Positions 52,997 to 61,639 of a stretch of DNA of 64,000 bases are shown here, one piece after another; within the stretch, counting starts at the first letter, position 1; each line of letters opens with the position of its first letter. The position numbers and the translations under genes are program-made. Location of the stretch: NCBI GenBank assembly GCA_019670725.1, contig AP024629.1:1488001-1552000 (forward strand). Direction: 5' to 3'. The stretch is from Alphaproteobacteria bacterium SO-S41 (GTDB lineage Bacteria > Pseudomonadota > Alphaproteobacteria > Micropepsales > Micropepsaceae). The notes below the pieces were generated by a model. The model saw only the letters and a program-made list of their open reading frames with translations. It was not told the DNA's origin and did no database searches.

Positions 52997-54100
52997 ATGA
53001 CAATCATTTCCGGGCGCGTCGCTGACTTCGATCAGAGCGAAGCCACACGGCTGGACGGCTGGAGCCGCCGGGAAGCCATCGCTCTGTGGTCCAATCCCGC
53101 GAGCGTGACGGAGATCGATCTGTTTGTCGCCGACCTTGGGCAGGCGCTTGTTACGAGCTGCTTCATACCGATCGCGGTCGGGAGCGGAACGCTCTTTCTG
53201 GATCAAACCTATCACGACGCCCACAACTACCACACCTTGGCGCCGAGCTTTGCCGATGGGCGTTATACGCTTGAGTATGACGATGCGATCCCCGTCGTGC
53301 CTGGAACGACGATTCTCATCGGGGGTACGCCGGAGAATAACTGGTACCATTGGCTCATGAACTGGCTTCCTCGCCTGTTCATGGTGCAAGAGCAACATCC
53401 CGAGTTGTTCAGCAGGCCCGACGTCCGGTTTGCGTTCCACACGAACGCGGAGGCCGGAAACAAACGGGCGATGATCGATCTATTTGGGATCGACCCGGAC
53501 AGGCTGATCTTCTTCGATCCAGCTGTCACGACACGGTTTGAGCGGTTGCTTGTGCCGCGGTTCATCAACCAGAACTACTATTGCGGCGCGGCGATACGGC
53601 GCATGCGCGACTGGTTTCGCGCCAAGGTGCCTGGGCTCGCCGCCGCCGTCGCCGGCCCGGCCCACGGCATGTGGATCAGCCGGGAGCAAATTCCCCATCC
53701 GTGCCGGCGCACGGCGAACATCGCGGATCTCCAGCCCGTTTTTCAGAAACATCACATCAAGAGCGTGGTTCTGGAGAACCTCGCTTTTCAGGATCAGGCG
53801 GCTTCTTTCGCCGCTGCAGATCTCGTCATCGGCGTTCACGGGGCCGGCTTTGCGAATCTCATATTCTGTCGCGACGACGCAAAGATGCTGTTCTTCGACA
53901 ATGGCCGGAATGACTATTTCAAGCTTACCGGAATGCACACCTATTTGGCTGACGTTCTGGGGATCCCTTGGACGCTGTCGATTGTCGACGAGGTGGATGT
54001 TGAAGGCACTGACTACAGCCAGTTTTATCACCTCCACGCCAAGGATGTTGTAGTGCCGCCGGAAGTACTCGACACTTTGATCCAGAACTCACGGGCCTGA
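52997..54100 (+). CDS. Glycosyltransferase family 61 protein
   Basis: The 367-residue protein has the GT61/DUF563 landmarks NNWYHWLMNWLPRL and ADLVIGVHGAGFANLIFC, with a DQTYHDAHNYH segment before them. GT61 includes bacterial and plant O-linked glycan transferases. No signal or membrane segment is seen, so it should act in the cytoplasm. The location beside an RTX protein and methyltransferases suggests decoration of the secreted protein before export, but a role in the general glycan cannot be excluded. Confidence 0.82.
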   Translation: MTIISGRVADFDQSEATRLDGWSRREAIALWSNPASVTEIDLFVADLGQALVTSCFIPIAVGSGTLFLDQTYHDAHNYHTLAPSFADGRYTLEYDDAIPVVPGTTILIGGTPENNWYHWLMNWLPRLFMVQEQHPELFSRPDVRFAFHTNAEAGNKRAMIDLFGIDPDRLIFFDPAVTTRFERLLVPRFINQNYYCGAAIRRMRDWFRAKVPGLAAAVAGPAHGMWISREQIPHPCRRTANIADLQPVFQKHHIKSVVLENLAFQDQAASFAAADLVIGVHGAGFANLIFCRDDAKMLFFDNGRNDYFKLTGMHTYLADVLGIPWTLSIVDEVDVEGTDYSQFYHLHAKDVVVPPEVLDTLIQNSRA

Positions 54101-54183
54101 GCGGTCGCCGGTAGCGATGGATACTCGCTCATAGCCAGCTGTGAGCGGTCTGACCGAACTGAACACACAATGAAAGATTGAGC

Positions 54184-54933
54184 ATGCAAGTGCCCACTAG
54201 CGCCAAGAGTGCTTACGCCGCGCAGCTGAGGAAGCGGCTGCTTGGATCAGAGGATATCGCCTCCGAGCTGCGGGAACTATTGCCCGCCGATTTGCAAGGG
54301 TGGGGGCACGATCACGACGCTTTCGAGCTGATGTTCAGCCTGCTCGATATCAAGGTCTTCCTCGAGGTCGGCACCTGGAAGGGGATGACATCCATTCGGG
54401 TCGCCAAGGAAATGATCAAACGCGGTATCGAAGGCGCGATTTTCTGTGTCGATACCTGGTTGGGCGGTGAGGAACATTTCGGCTATCGGGATATGAGGCG
54501 ACTGGCCGGCTATCCCCGGCTTTATGATCAGTTTCTTTCGAATTGCGTTCACGAGGGCGTCGCGCCGCTTATTGTTCCCGTTCCCACGACCTCGCATATC
54601 GGCTCCGTGGTTCTCGCACGCGAAGGTATCAAGGCGGATGTCATCTATGTCGATGCGTCGCACGAATATGCCGACGTGCTCGCCGACCTGAATGACTATT
54701 TTCCCCTGCTAAAAGAGGGTGGGCTTTTTATCGGCGACGATTATCACGCCTCTTGGCCGGGGGTTATTCGGGCTGCTCGAGAGTTCGCGGACAAGAATGA
54801 TCTGCGGATCTACATCTGGGCGACGAAGTATTTCCTGCAGCCGAAAGCGGTGCCGCCGTTGGCCGGACATTTTCTGGATGTCACGGACCGACCGGGCGTC
54901 TTCTACAACGGCGAAGCAGGCTATGTCGGATAG
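54184..54933 (+). CDS. Class I SAM methyltransferase (Methyltransf_24-like)
   Basis: From the ATG at 54184 the 249-residue protein shows VFLEVGTWKGMTSIRVAKEM (motif I with Gly and Trp), IFCVDTWLGG (strand 2), then ADVIYVDASHEYADVLADLNDYFPLLKEGGLFIGDDYH, a layout close to the Methyltransf_24 and cephalosporin-hydroxylase-like groups that act on sugars. It converges with the serralysin gene: its stop and the next gene's stop codon are adjacent. It probably forms one unit with the GT61 gene. Confidence 0.8.
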   Translation: MQVPTSAKSAYAAQLRKRLLGSEDIASELRELLPADLQGWGHDHDAFELMFSLLDIKVFLEVGTWKGMTSIRVAKEMIKRGIEGAIFCVDTWLGGEEHFGYRDMRRLAGYPRLYDQFLSNCVHEGVAPLIVPVPTTSHIGSVVLAREGIKADVIYVDASHEYADVLADLNDYFPLLKEGGLFIGDDYHASWPGVIRAAREFADKNDLRIYIWATKYFLQPKAVPPLAGHFLDVTDRPGVFYNGEAGYVG

Positions 54934-57687
54934 CTAGACGATCCAGATATCGGACGCAGTCAGGTTCACGTTGTTGGAGAATTGGGCAATCGCCACCGAT
55001 GCTTGGGCGCCATTGCCGTCGATGTCGAAAAACAGCTGATGCGAGACGGTGTCGAACAGAAACGTCGCCGCGGCAGTTGATGCAATCGGGTTTACCCCCG
55101 ACAGCAGTCTTGCTGCGTCGAGGGCGCCGACGGCGAGATTGCCAAATGCGCTCGACAGGAATGTCATCCGATCGAGGCCGCGCACGAAATCCGTGATGAT
55201 GTCGCCGCCATCGCTTCTTGCGACAAAGGCGAAACTGTCCGCCCCGCCGCCTCCGGTGAGGCGGTCGGCGCCGCTGCCGCCCGTGATGACGTTGGCGCCG
55301 GCATTGCCGGTCAACGTATCGCCGAACTGAGACCCAAGAAGGTTCTCGATCGACGTATAGATGTCCCCCTGCGCTTCCCCGGTATTCGAGGCAGGGGTTG
55401 CGAGATTGACCGTTACCGCGGCGCCAGCGCTGCGATAGGACGCGGTATCGGTGCCGGCGCCGCCGTCTACAACATCCGCGCCAAGCCCGCCTTCCAGCAC
55501 ATCGTCGCCATCGTCGCCCACGACGTAGTCGTTGCCCCCCGCGCCGAAGATGAAGTCGTTGCCGGCGAAACCTTGAACGATATTTCCTCCGGCATCGCCG
55601 CTCAGGTTATCGTTAAAGTAACTCCCGAGAATGCCTTCGACTTCCAGATAGGTATCGCCTTGGGCGTCGCCGGTATTCGCCTCCGGCGCGGCCAGGGATA
55701 CGGTGAGCCCTGCGGGCGCGAACCGATAGGTTACGAAGTCGAAACCGCCCTGTCCCTCCAGGCGATCCGCTCCGGCACCGCCGTCGAGGATGTCGTCACC
55801 GCCGGCTGCAAAGATGTAATCGGCGCCGCCGCCGCCGCTGATCGTGTTCGCGCCTTCGGTGCCGCCAAGAATATCACCGAACACCGATCCGGTGACACTC
55901 TCAATGCTGTTGTAGGAGTCGCCTTCAGCCTCGCCAGTGCCAGCCTGCGGCGCCAGCATGAACATCACAATGCCTGCTGCAGCCTCGCTGAAAGAGGCGA
56001 TGTCGCTGCCGTCGCCGCCGTCCATCAGGTCAGCGCCGCGTCCACCCTGGAGTTGATCATCGCCTGCACCGCCAAACAGTTGGTCTGCGCCGCCCCCGCC
56101 GAAGAGATAATCGTTCCCCGCTGCGCCTTCGACGATATTGCCTCCATCATCGCCGACCAGCAGGTCGGCAAAGCGCGAACCCGCCAAGCCCTCAATGGAA
56201 ATGTAGGTGTCGCCGGCGGCGTCGCCCGTGTTCAGGAATGCGCCGCCCAGAAACGCAGTCACCCCAGCCTCGGCGTCGTCATACGATGCTAGGTCGAAAC
56301 CGCCTTGGCCGTCCAATTGATCGCGGCCACTGCCGCCCGAAAGAAGGTCATCGCCATCCGCGCCGAACAGATAGTCGTTGCCTCCGCTTCCCCAAATCGC
56401 ATTCGGCCCGTTCGTTCCGCCCAGAATATCGCCGGACCCTGCGCCTTTCAGGTTCTCGATATTGAAATAGGTATCGCCCGCGGCAAACCCGGTATTGGCG
56501 GAGGCGTTGAGTAGAAATGCGGTAACGCCCGTTGGCGCGTCTATGTACCAAACCAGATCGATGCCTGGACCGCCATCGAGCACATCGGCTCCATCGCCGC
56601 CGACCAGTGTATCGTTGCCTTCACGGCCGTTCAGCGTGTCGTTGCCGCGGTTACCCTGGAGCCAATTGTCTGCGGTATTGCCGTTTATGGTGTCGTTGCC
56701 GGACCCGCTCAGAACGTCTTCAATAGTGACGCCTTCGGCGATCACGACATTGCCCTTCAGGCCGCCGACGTCCGAAAACACGCCTGGCCGGAGGTCGATG
56801 CGCTGATCCGCCGTGTAGGCCTGGACATCCAGCTGATCGATTCCGCCCGTATCCCATATTGCGAGGATGATCTTGTCCGCGTTCCCACTCGGTCTGCCAT
56901 AGACCGTATTTTGCGATGCCGCGTCCGCTCTGGCGCCGTAGAGACGTTGTATCGCCGCGATGTCGTGCAGCATCGGCCCGTAAGCGTACTTGCCCTGAAA
57001 ATTCGCGCCGGTGTTGGTTTCGGAAAAATAGCTCATCACCGTATACTGACGATCGTCTTCAATATACTCGGCGTTCGCCCCGTATGTCGGAGCGGTATCG
57101 TCGCCCGCGTCGTAGTCGCCGGGATGTTCCAGGCCCAGCGCGTGACCGATTTCATGGACGAGGACCGATACGCCGTAGTTTCCGGCCGCGGGTGCGGCGT
57201 TGTAGGCGAGCGTCGAATTTATCCAGACGTCCCCGGCACGGCTGCCAGCACCGGTCCCGCCCGGCGAGGGGAAATAAGCGAAACCGGCAGCGCCCTCAGA
57301 GCCGCTCGAATAGTTGCTGAATAGGATCGTCCCGTTGTTCGAATAGCCGTTCGAATTGGCGACCAGCGTGAAGTTGATGTTCGCAACGCTCGACCATGCC
57401 TGAAGGGCCGCGGTGGCGGCGGCCATCTGCTGAGCGTTGAACCGCGAGAACCCTGCGGTATCGTCCGGCATACTCGTCGGCGCCGTGTCGCGGAAGGCGT
57501 AAGTCACCGTGACTGACTGCCCCAGCGTTGGGCGCCAGCTGCTTCCGTCGCGCGTGAGCTGCACCGCTGCCTGGGCCGTCGTGAACGACACGGTTGGCGC
57601 CATCGCGGTCGGACCGACCTCTGGAAGGTATCCATCTTCCGGTGAGACGGCATCGGCGGGCATGCTAAACAGATGGGATCCACGCAC
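54934..57687 (-). CDS. Serralysin-like M10 metalloprotease with RTX tail
   Basis: The 917-residue product (GTG at 57687 with GGATGG 6 nt upstream; ATG at 57663 is the alternative) has no Sec signal. The zinc site HEIGHALGLEH (His178, Glu179, His182, His188) and Met-turn YTVMSYFS (Met218) place it in the M10B serralysin group. After the catalytic part come RTX nonapeptides and five modules of the same type as in the 1276-residue RTX protein, then GGGADSFAFVARSDGGDIITDF and a DIWIV end for type I secretion. It probably degrades extracellular protein, or trims the surface protein. It is divergent from its likely inhibitor. Confidence 0.93.
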   Translation of the reverse strand: MRGSHLFSMPADAVSPEDGYLPEVGPTAMAPTVSFTTAQAAVQLTRDGSSWRPTLGQSVTVTYAFRDTAPTSMPDDTAGFSRFNAQQMAAATAALQAWSSVANINFTLVANSNGYSNNGTILFSNYSSGSEGAAGFAYFPSPGGTGAGSRAGDVWINSTLAYNAAPAAGNYGVSVLVHEIGHALGLEHPGDYDAGDDTAPTYGANAEYIEDDRQYTVMSYFSETNTGANFQGKYAYGPMLHDIAAIQRLYGARADAASQNTVYGRPSGNADKIILAIWDTGGIDQLDVQAYTADQRIDLRPGVFSDVGGLKGNVVIAEGVTIEDVLSGSGNDTINGNTADNWLQGNRGNDTLNGREGNDTLVGGDGADVLDGGPGIDLVWYIDAPTGVTAFLLNASANTGFAAGDTYFNIENLKGAGSGDILGGTNGPNAIWGSGGNDYLFGADGDDLLSGGSGRDQLDGQGGFDLASYDDAEAGVTAFLGGAFLNTGDAAGDTYISIEGLAGSRFADLLVGDDGGNIVEGAAGNDYLFGGGGADQLFGGAGDDQLQGGRGADLMDGGDGSDIASFSEAAAGIVMFMLAPQAGTGEAEGDSYNSIESVTGSVFGDILGGTEGANTISGGGGADYIFAAGGDDILDGGAGADRLEGQGGFDFVTYRFAPAGLTVSLAAPEANTGDAQGDTYLEVEGILGSYFNDNLSGDAGGNIVQGFAGNDFIFGAGGNDYVVGDDGDDVLEGGLGADVVDGGAGTDTASYRSAGAAVTVNLATPASNTGEAQGDIYTSIENLLGSQFGDTLTGNAGANVITGGSGADRLTGGGGADSFAFVARSDGGDIITDFVRGLDRMTFLSSAFGNLAVGALDAARLLSGVNPIASTAAATFLFDTVSHQLFFDIDGNGAQASVAIAQFSNNVNLTASDIWIV
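55240..56715 (-). repeat. Five RTX modules in protease tail
   Basis: The modules carry the same conserved block (GVTAFL..., NTGDAAGDTY, SIEGLAGS) as the large RTX protein. The last three match modules 10-12 of that protein best, for example YIFAAGGDDIL, GILGSYF and YVVGDDGDDVLEGG against YVVGDEGNDILQGG. Confidence 0.85.
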
Positions 57688-57798
57688 GGCTAGCCATCCA
57701 GAGCAATGTGACCAAGCCAGCAGTATTCAATCGGATCATAACCAAATCCTTTCAGGGTCGTATCGATTTTGCCTTACAATCTTGCCGGGAAACCGCTC
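57688..57798. promoter_or_regulatory. Divergent promoter region, protease/inhibitor
   Basis: This 111-bp spacer separates the leftward serralysin and rightward inhibitor genes. It must hold both promoters, so the two can be controlled together. No clear operator is visible. Confidence 0.45.
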
Positions 57799-58203
57799 AT
57801 GATACGCCGCTGCGGCCGACCTCTCACCAGCGGTCTCCGGGCCGGATATCTCTTTGTCGTTCTTCTGGCATTCGGATGCGGAACTGCGATGTCCTCTTCT
57901 CCCAAACTGGCCTCCGGAGATCAGATTCTGGGGAAATGGTCGCTTCGGCACTATGACCGCCAAGAGCCAAAATGCGACCTTACCTTCGAGGGCGGGGAGG
58001 GCGACACAGCGGGGCGCATTGCGAGCGATACGGATTGCTGGGACCGGCTTCTCGCGCCGGTTTGCGTAGCGTGGCAGGTCGCTCCTGATGGGGTGGGTTT
58101 GACGGGTCAAGGAGGGTCAATGATCGGGTTTCTTTCACGCCAGAAGGACGGCTCCTATCGCGGCAAGCTCGGAGAGGGGCCAGTTTTCGTCTTGCATCGA
58201 TAG
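57799..58203 (+). CDS. AprI/Inh-type metalloprotease inhibitor, probable lipoprotein
   Basis: The ATG at 57799 gives 134 residues; a TTG ten codons upstream is less likely. An export signal with Cys27 in LAFGC may be a lipobox. The mature part has GKWSLRHYDR, EPKCDLTFEGGE, SDTDCWDRLLAPVC, then VAWQ and SMIGFLSRQKDGSYRGK, matching the small beta-barrel AprI/Inh inhibitors, with Cys59 and Cys80 as the expected disulfide. These inhibitors hold serralysins inactive in the periplasm in case of leakage. It sits next to, and divergent from, its likely target. Confidence 0.78.
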   Translation: MIRRCGRPLTSGLRAGYLFVVLLAFGCGTAMSSSPKLASGDQILGKWSLRHYDRQEPKCDLTFEGGEGDTAGRIASDTDCWDRLLAPVCVAWQVAPDGVGLTGQGGSMIGFLSRQKDGSYRGKLGEGPVFVLHR

Positions 58204-58212
58204 GTCACCGGT

Positions 58213-59328
58213 ATGACGGACCTTCCCGCGTTCCGCAGGCTGCTTCCGGGCGACCCGGCGCCGTGGTTTTATCAACGCTCGCCAAGCAACCCGCGTTACG
58301 CGTTCAATGCCGCAGCTGGACGCTACATCGTCCTCTTCTTTTTCGGATCGGCCGGCGATGCAGCTTCTGCCGCAGCGTTGAGATCCATCGCCTCTCATCG
58401 TGGGCTATTCGATGACACACGGGCGAGCTTCTTTGGCGTTAGCCTGGATCCCAACGACGAACAGCTTGGCCGCATCGCGGACTCACCGCCAGGGCTGCGC
58501 TTCTTCTTCGACTTCGACGGGACGATCTCGCGCTCTTATGGCTCCATCCCGTTTGACGCGACGCACGGTTCCAGCACGACATGCCTCCGCTTCTGGCTGG
58601 TGCTCGATCCCACGATGCGCATCATTCATCGGGTCGAGTTCAAGTTGGATGGATCGGACGCAGCGGAAGTCCTGCGTTTCGTGACTGCGCTTCCGCCGCC
58701 CGATCATTTTGCGGGTACGCTGCTTCAGGCGCCCATTCTCTTTCTGCTCAACATTTTCGAGGCCGAGTTCTGCCAGACGCTGGTCAGTCTCTATGATGCC
58801 GCAGGGGGCAAAGAGAGCGGTTTCATGCGGCAGATCGGTGACCGAACACAGGAGATAACCGACTTTCAGCACAAGCGGCGCAAGGACCACCGCATCGAAG
58901 ACCGTGCAGTCATTCAACAGGCGCAAGCCCGCATTCAGCGCCGGATCGTGCCCGAAATCGCAAAGATCCATCAGTTCCACGTCACCCGCATGGAGCGATC
59001 GATCGTGGCATGTTACGCGGCCGAAGATGGTGGGCACTTTCGCGCTCACAGGGACAACACGACCAGCGGTACAGCACACCGGCGCTTTGCCGTCTCAATC
59101 AATCTCAATGACGACTTTGACGGAGGAGAGATCAGCTTTCCGGAATATGGACCGCGTAGCTACAAGCCTCCGGTCGGTGCGGCTGTCGTCTTTTCCTGTT
59201 CGCTTCTTCATGCGGTGTCCCGGGTCACGCGAGGCCGCCGCTACGCCTTCCTGCCTTTTCTTTATGACGAGGCAGCGTCAGTAATCCGCGAGGCAAATCG
59301 GTCACTGGTCGATCAAGCCGGCGACTAG
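58213..59328 (+). CDS. Peroxiredoxin-like/2-oxoglutarate Fe(II) oxygenase fusion
   Basis: This 371-residue protein begins 9 bp after the inhibitor gene. Residues about 10-160 have a thioredoxin/AhpC-like fold (RYIVLFFFGSAGDAASAAALRSI, then SFFGVSLDP) but no Cys at the peroxidatic position, so that domain is probably not a peroxidase. Residues about 175-355 look like a prolyl 4-hydroxylase-type 2OG oxygenase: His279-x-Asp281, distal His333, and Arg343 for 2-oxoglutarate. It should hydroxylate a protein or small molecule in the cytoplasm. The neighbourhood suggests a secreted RTX protein as a possible substrate, which is unproven. Confidence 0.8.
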   Translation: MTDLPAFRRLLPGDPAPWFYQRSPSNPRYAFNAAAGRYIVLFFFGSAGDAASAAALRSIASHRGLFDDTRASFFGVSLDPNDEQLGRIADSPPGLRFFFDFDGTISRSYGSIPFDATHGSSTTCLRFWLVLDPTMRIIHRVEFKLDGSDAAEVLRFVTALPPPDHFAGTLLQAPILFLLNIFEAEFCQTLVSLYDAAGGKESGFMRQIGDRTQEITDFQHKRRKDHRIEDRAVIQQAQARIQRRIVPEIAKIHQFHVTRMERSIVACYAAEDGGHFRAHRDNTTSGTAHRRFAVSINLNDDFDGGEISFPEYGPRSYKPPVGAAVVFSCSLLHAVSRVTRGRRYAFLPFLYDEAASVIREANRSLVDQAGD

Positions 59329-59372
59329 CTTGAGAATCCAATTCCATCTTCGTGATCGATGGCCGGCAAGCG

Positions 59373-61406
59373 TCATTCCAGCTTTAGCACGGCACTGCGT
59401 ACTTGGCCGTCCATTCCTTTGACCTTCAATGTAATGCTCGTATCCGAGGTCAGCTCGAACACAATCTCGCCCGGGATCTGCGGCGTCACTGAAGGACCCG
59501 GCGAAAGCCCGATCGCGCCGATGACCTGTAGCGGAAAGGATGGCGTTGCGATGCCGATTCCAACCTGCCCATCGACGATCGAAATGTCCTTCGAAAGCCG
59601 AACGGTGTAGCGCTGGCGGCGATCGTCCAGGGCACCTGCGGGCGCTGCTTTTTCGTCCGCAATATTGCCGATCGCAATTCCGTCGGGTGCGCTCGTCTCC
59701 TGTATTGTGATGAAATGCGGCGCCACGGCGCTGGCGGCCTGGACGAGCGTGTTGTGGTTCGCCTGCCAGGGCGAAGATGTGTCGATATAGACGACCGACT
59801 CCTGATCGGCGCATTCGACGAAGCTGTTCTGATCGAATACGAGGTTCTCGATGCCGCGGAACATCACCGCGCGCGTGAGGCAATTAGCGATCCAATTGTC
59901 TGATAGGTGGACGCTGCGTACGATCCCGTCCTTCGCGATGTCTGCGAGCACAGCGAAAAACCCGGCATTCGCGCCGCGAAAATAACAGTTCGTGACGCGC
60001 AGATTTTCGATGCTTGCGCGCGTCTCCGCCCCGATGCGCAATCTGGTTTTCCCGAAGCCGTCGAACTGACATTTGTCGAGCCAGATGTCGCCGACGACGG
60101 CACCATCCTGCGCATAGATTTCGAAGAAAAATTCGCCATTGTAGAATGTGCAATTGGAAAAATAGATTCCCTTGAGCTGTCCACCGCCGCTTTTCAGATC
60201 GTAGTTTTGGCCATGGGCCACGGTTACGGAGCGGCCGGTTTCCATTTGCGCCACGTACTGGCAGGAATCGAATTCGATATCGCCAGTGAAATCGACGCTC
60301 TCCAACGTTATGCTCAGCGCGATGCCGTCGGCGACGCTGTCCGCCCAGCCTGAGCAGTTCTCGAACTTGATCAATCGGGCGTTCGTTATCAGCCAGCAAA
60401 TGGCGAAGCCCGAGACGTGCACGCCCGTGACGCGGCTCTTTTGAAGGCCGATGAGGCTCCTCTCGCCCTCGCCGATCTTGAGGCCGATTTTGCAGTTCGT
60501 GCCGGCTTCTCCAACAATCGCGAAATCGGTGAGGCCCCAATCTGCGATGGCGAGCAATTCACCCTCGGCCTGACCTCGGACCTGAAGGGCGATATCGCCG
60601 TCAAACGTGGCAGCTGCGGTAAGGCGCGCGCCTCCGAAGACTGTCCCGCCACCGCCAACGCGCAAATTGACGGCCGCGCTGGCTACTGCGTGAATCGTCG
60701 AAGCTACGCGATAATTGCCGGATAGCCTCACGCGCTGAACGTCGCCATCGCTGTCCTGGCTTTGCGCAACGCTCTCGAAAGCTGCCTGCAGAGCGGCTGC
60801 CTGATCGCCCTGTCCATCACCGATCGCTCCCCACCACTCGGGAGCAACGTCACGAATCCCCACCACGCGCCCCTCGCCGAAGAAGAGCGGCGCGTCCGCG
60901 GCCGACAGGACGCCGCGTATCGTTACTGTCGCCCCGGCGGCAATCTCCAGCCGCGCGCCGGGCGCAAACGCGTACACGCGTCCCGCGGGCAGCTCGATAT
61001 CGGTCGCGACTTTATGAGTCTGTGGGCCGAATGTGAGATGAGTTCCCCTAGCGACTGCGCTGGACACCGCGCGTTCAAGCGCCTGCGCGCCAAACCACTC
61101 CGCCTTGATAGAACCATCGAATAGCCGTTTCCAGCGCCGCCCACGCTCGTCGACGACAATGATGCCGCCATCGTCCGGCGAAGACGTGTCTAAAGCGTCC
61201 AACCGGAATAGGCCGCCGCCTTCACCTGCACCGTCGGCCGCTTGAACGTAGATGATTTCCTCGGCGTCGCTGACGCGTTTCCGCAGAGATCCCAGATCGG
61301 CAATCTGCGCTACGTTTTCGCCGTCGGCGGCCGATGCGACGGATGTCGCGGCAAGTGCTCCAAGCGCTCCGGCGCCTACGAGCGAGCGCCTCGTCATGTC
61401 GGTCAT
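59373..61406 (-). CDS. Tat-exported right-handed beta-helix protein (pectate-lyase-like fold)
   Basis: The 677-residue precursor opens with a Tat signal TRRSLVGAGALGALAATS. After about 190 residues a segment DVAPEWWGAIGDGQGDQAAALQAAFESV marks the start of a pectate-lyase/tailspike-type beta-helix, continuing with many short repeats such as NLRVTNCYFRGANAG and VRSVHLSDNWIANC. The C-terminal part (VGIGIATPSFPLQVIGAIG) resembles the trailing domain of phage-type tailspikes. Such proteins bind or cleave polysaccharide. It may process or bind the cell's own surface glycan; no catalytic triad can be assigned. Confidence 0.75.
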   Translation of the reverse strand: MTDMTRRSLVGAGALGALAATSVASAADGENVAQIADLGSLRKRVSDAEEIIYVQAADGAGEGGGLFRLDALDTSSPDDGGIIVVDERGRRWKRLFDGSIKAEWFGAQALERAVSSAVARGTHLTFGPQTHKVATDIELPAGRVYAFAPGARLEIAAGATVTIRGVLSAADAPLFFGEGRVVGIRDVAPEWWGAIGDGQGDQAAALQAAFESVAQSQDSDGDVQRVRLSGNYRVASTIHAVASAAVNLRVGGGGTVFGGARLTAAATFDGDIALQVRGQAEGELLAIADWGLTDFAIVGEAGTNCKIGLKIGEGERSLIGLQKSRVTGVHVSGFAICWLITNARLIKFENCSGWADSVADGIALSITLESVDFTGDIEFDSCQYVAQMETGRSVTVAHGQNYDLKSGGGQLKGIYFSNCTFYNGEFFFEIYAQDGAVVGDIWLDKCQFDGFGKTRLRIGAETRASIENLRVTNCYFRGANAGFFAVLADIAKDGIVRSVHLSDNWIANCLTRAVMFRGIENLVFDQNSFVECADQESVVYIDTSSPWQANHNTLVQAASAVAPHFITIQETSAPDGIAIGNIADEKAAPAGALDDRRQRYTVRLSKDISIVDGQVGIGIATPSFPLQVIGAIGLSPGPSVTPQIPGEIVFELTSDTSITLKVKGMDGQVRSAVLKLE

Positions 61407-61581
61407 CTGGCCGTTCTCCCTGGCGTCCCAACGTGGGTGAACGTTTAGCTCCTCCCCGTGATCTACGCCGTTCCGGGCAGCTTAGGCCTATTTGGTCTGT
61501 GTTCGATACATCGCAAGGACATTCGCGAAGCTGTCGCGTTCCTCCGGACGCGAACGACCCAAGAGGGCGGACTGAGCATGC

Positions 61582-61617
61582 CAAAAAGCAAAGGGAGGAG
61601 GCGCGAGCCCCCTCCCT
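61582..61617 (-). terminator. Rho-independent terminator after AIGNN-repeat gene
   Basis: On the minus strand AGGGAGG and CCTCCCT pair with an extra inner GG/CC across one mismatch, and TTTGCTTTTT follows. It lies 23 bp after the stop at 61640. Confidence 0.8.
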
Positions 61618-61639
61618 GAACTCTTCGAGCTCTGTCGAG

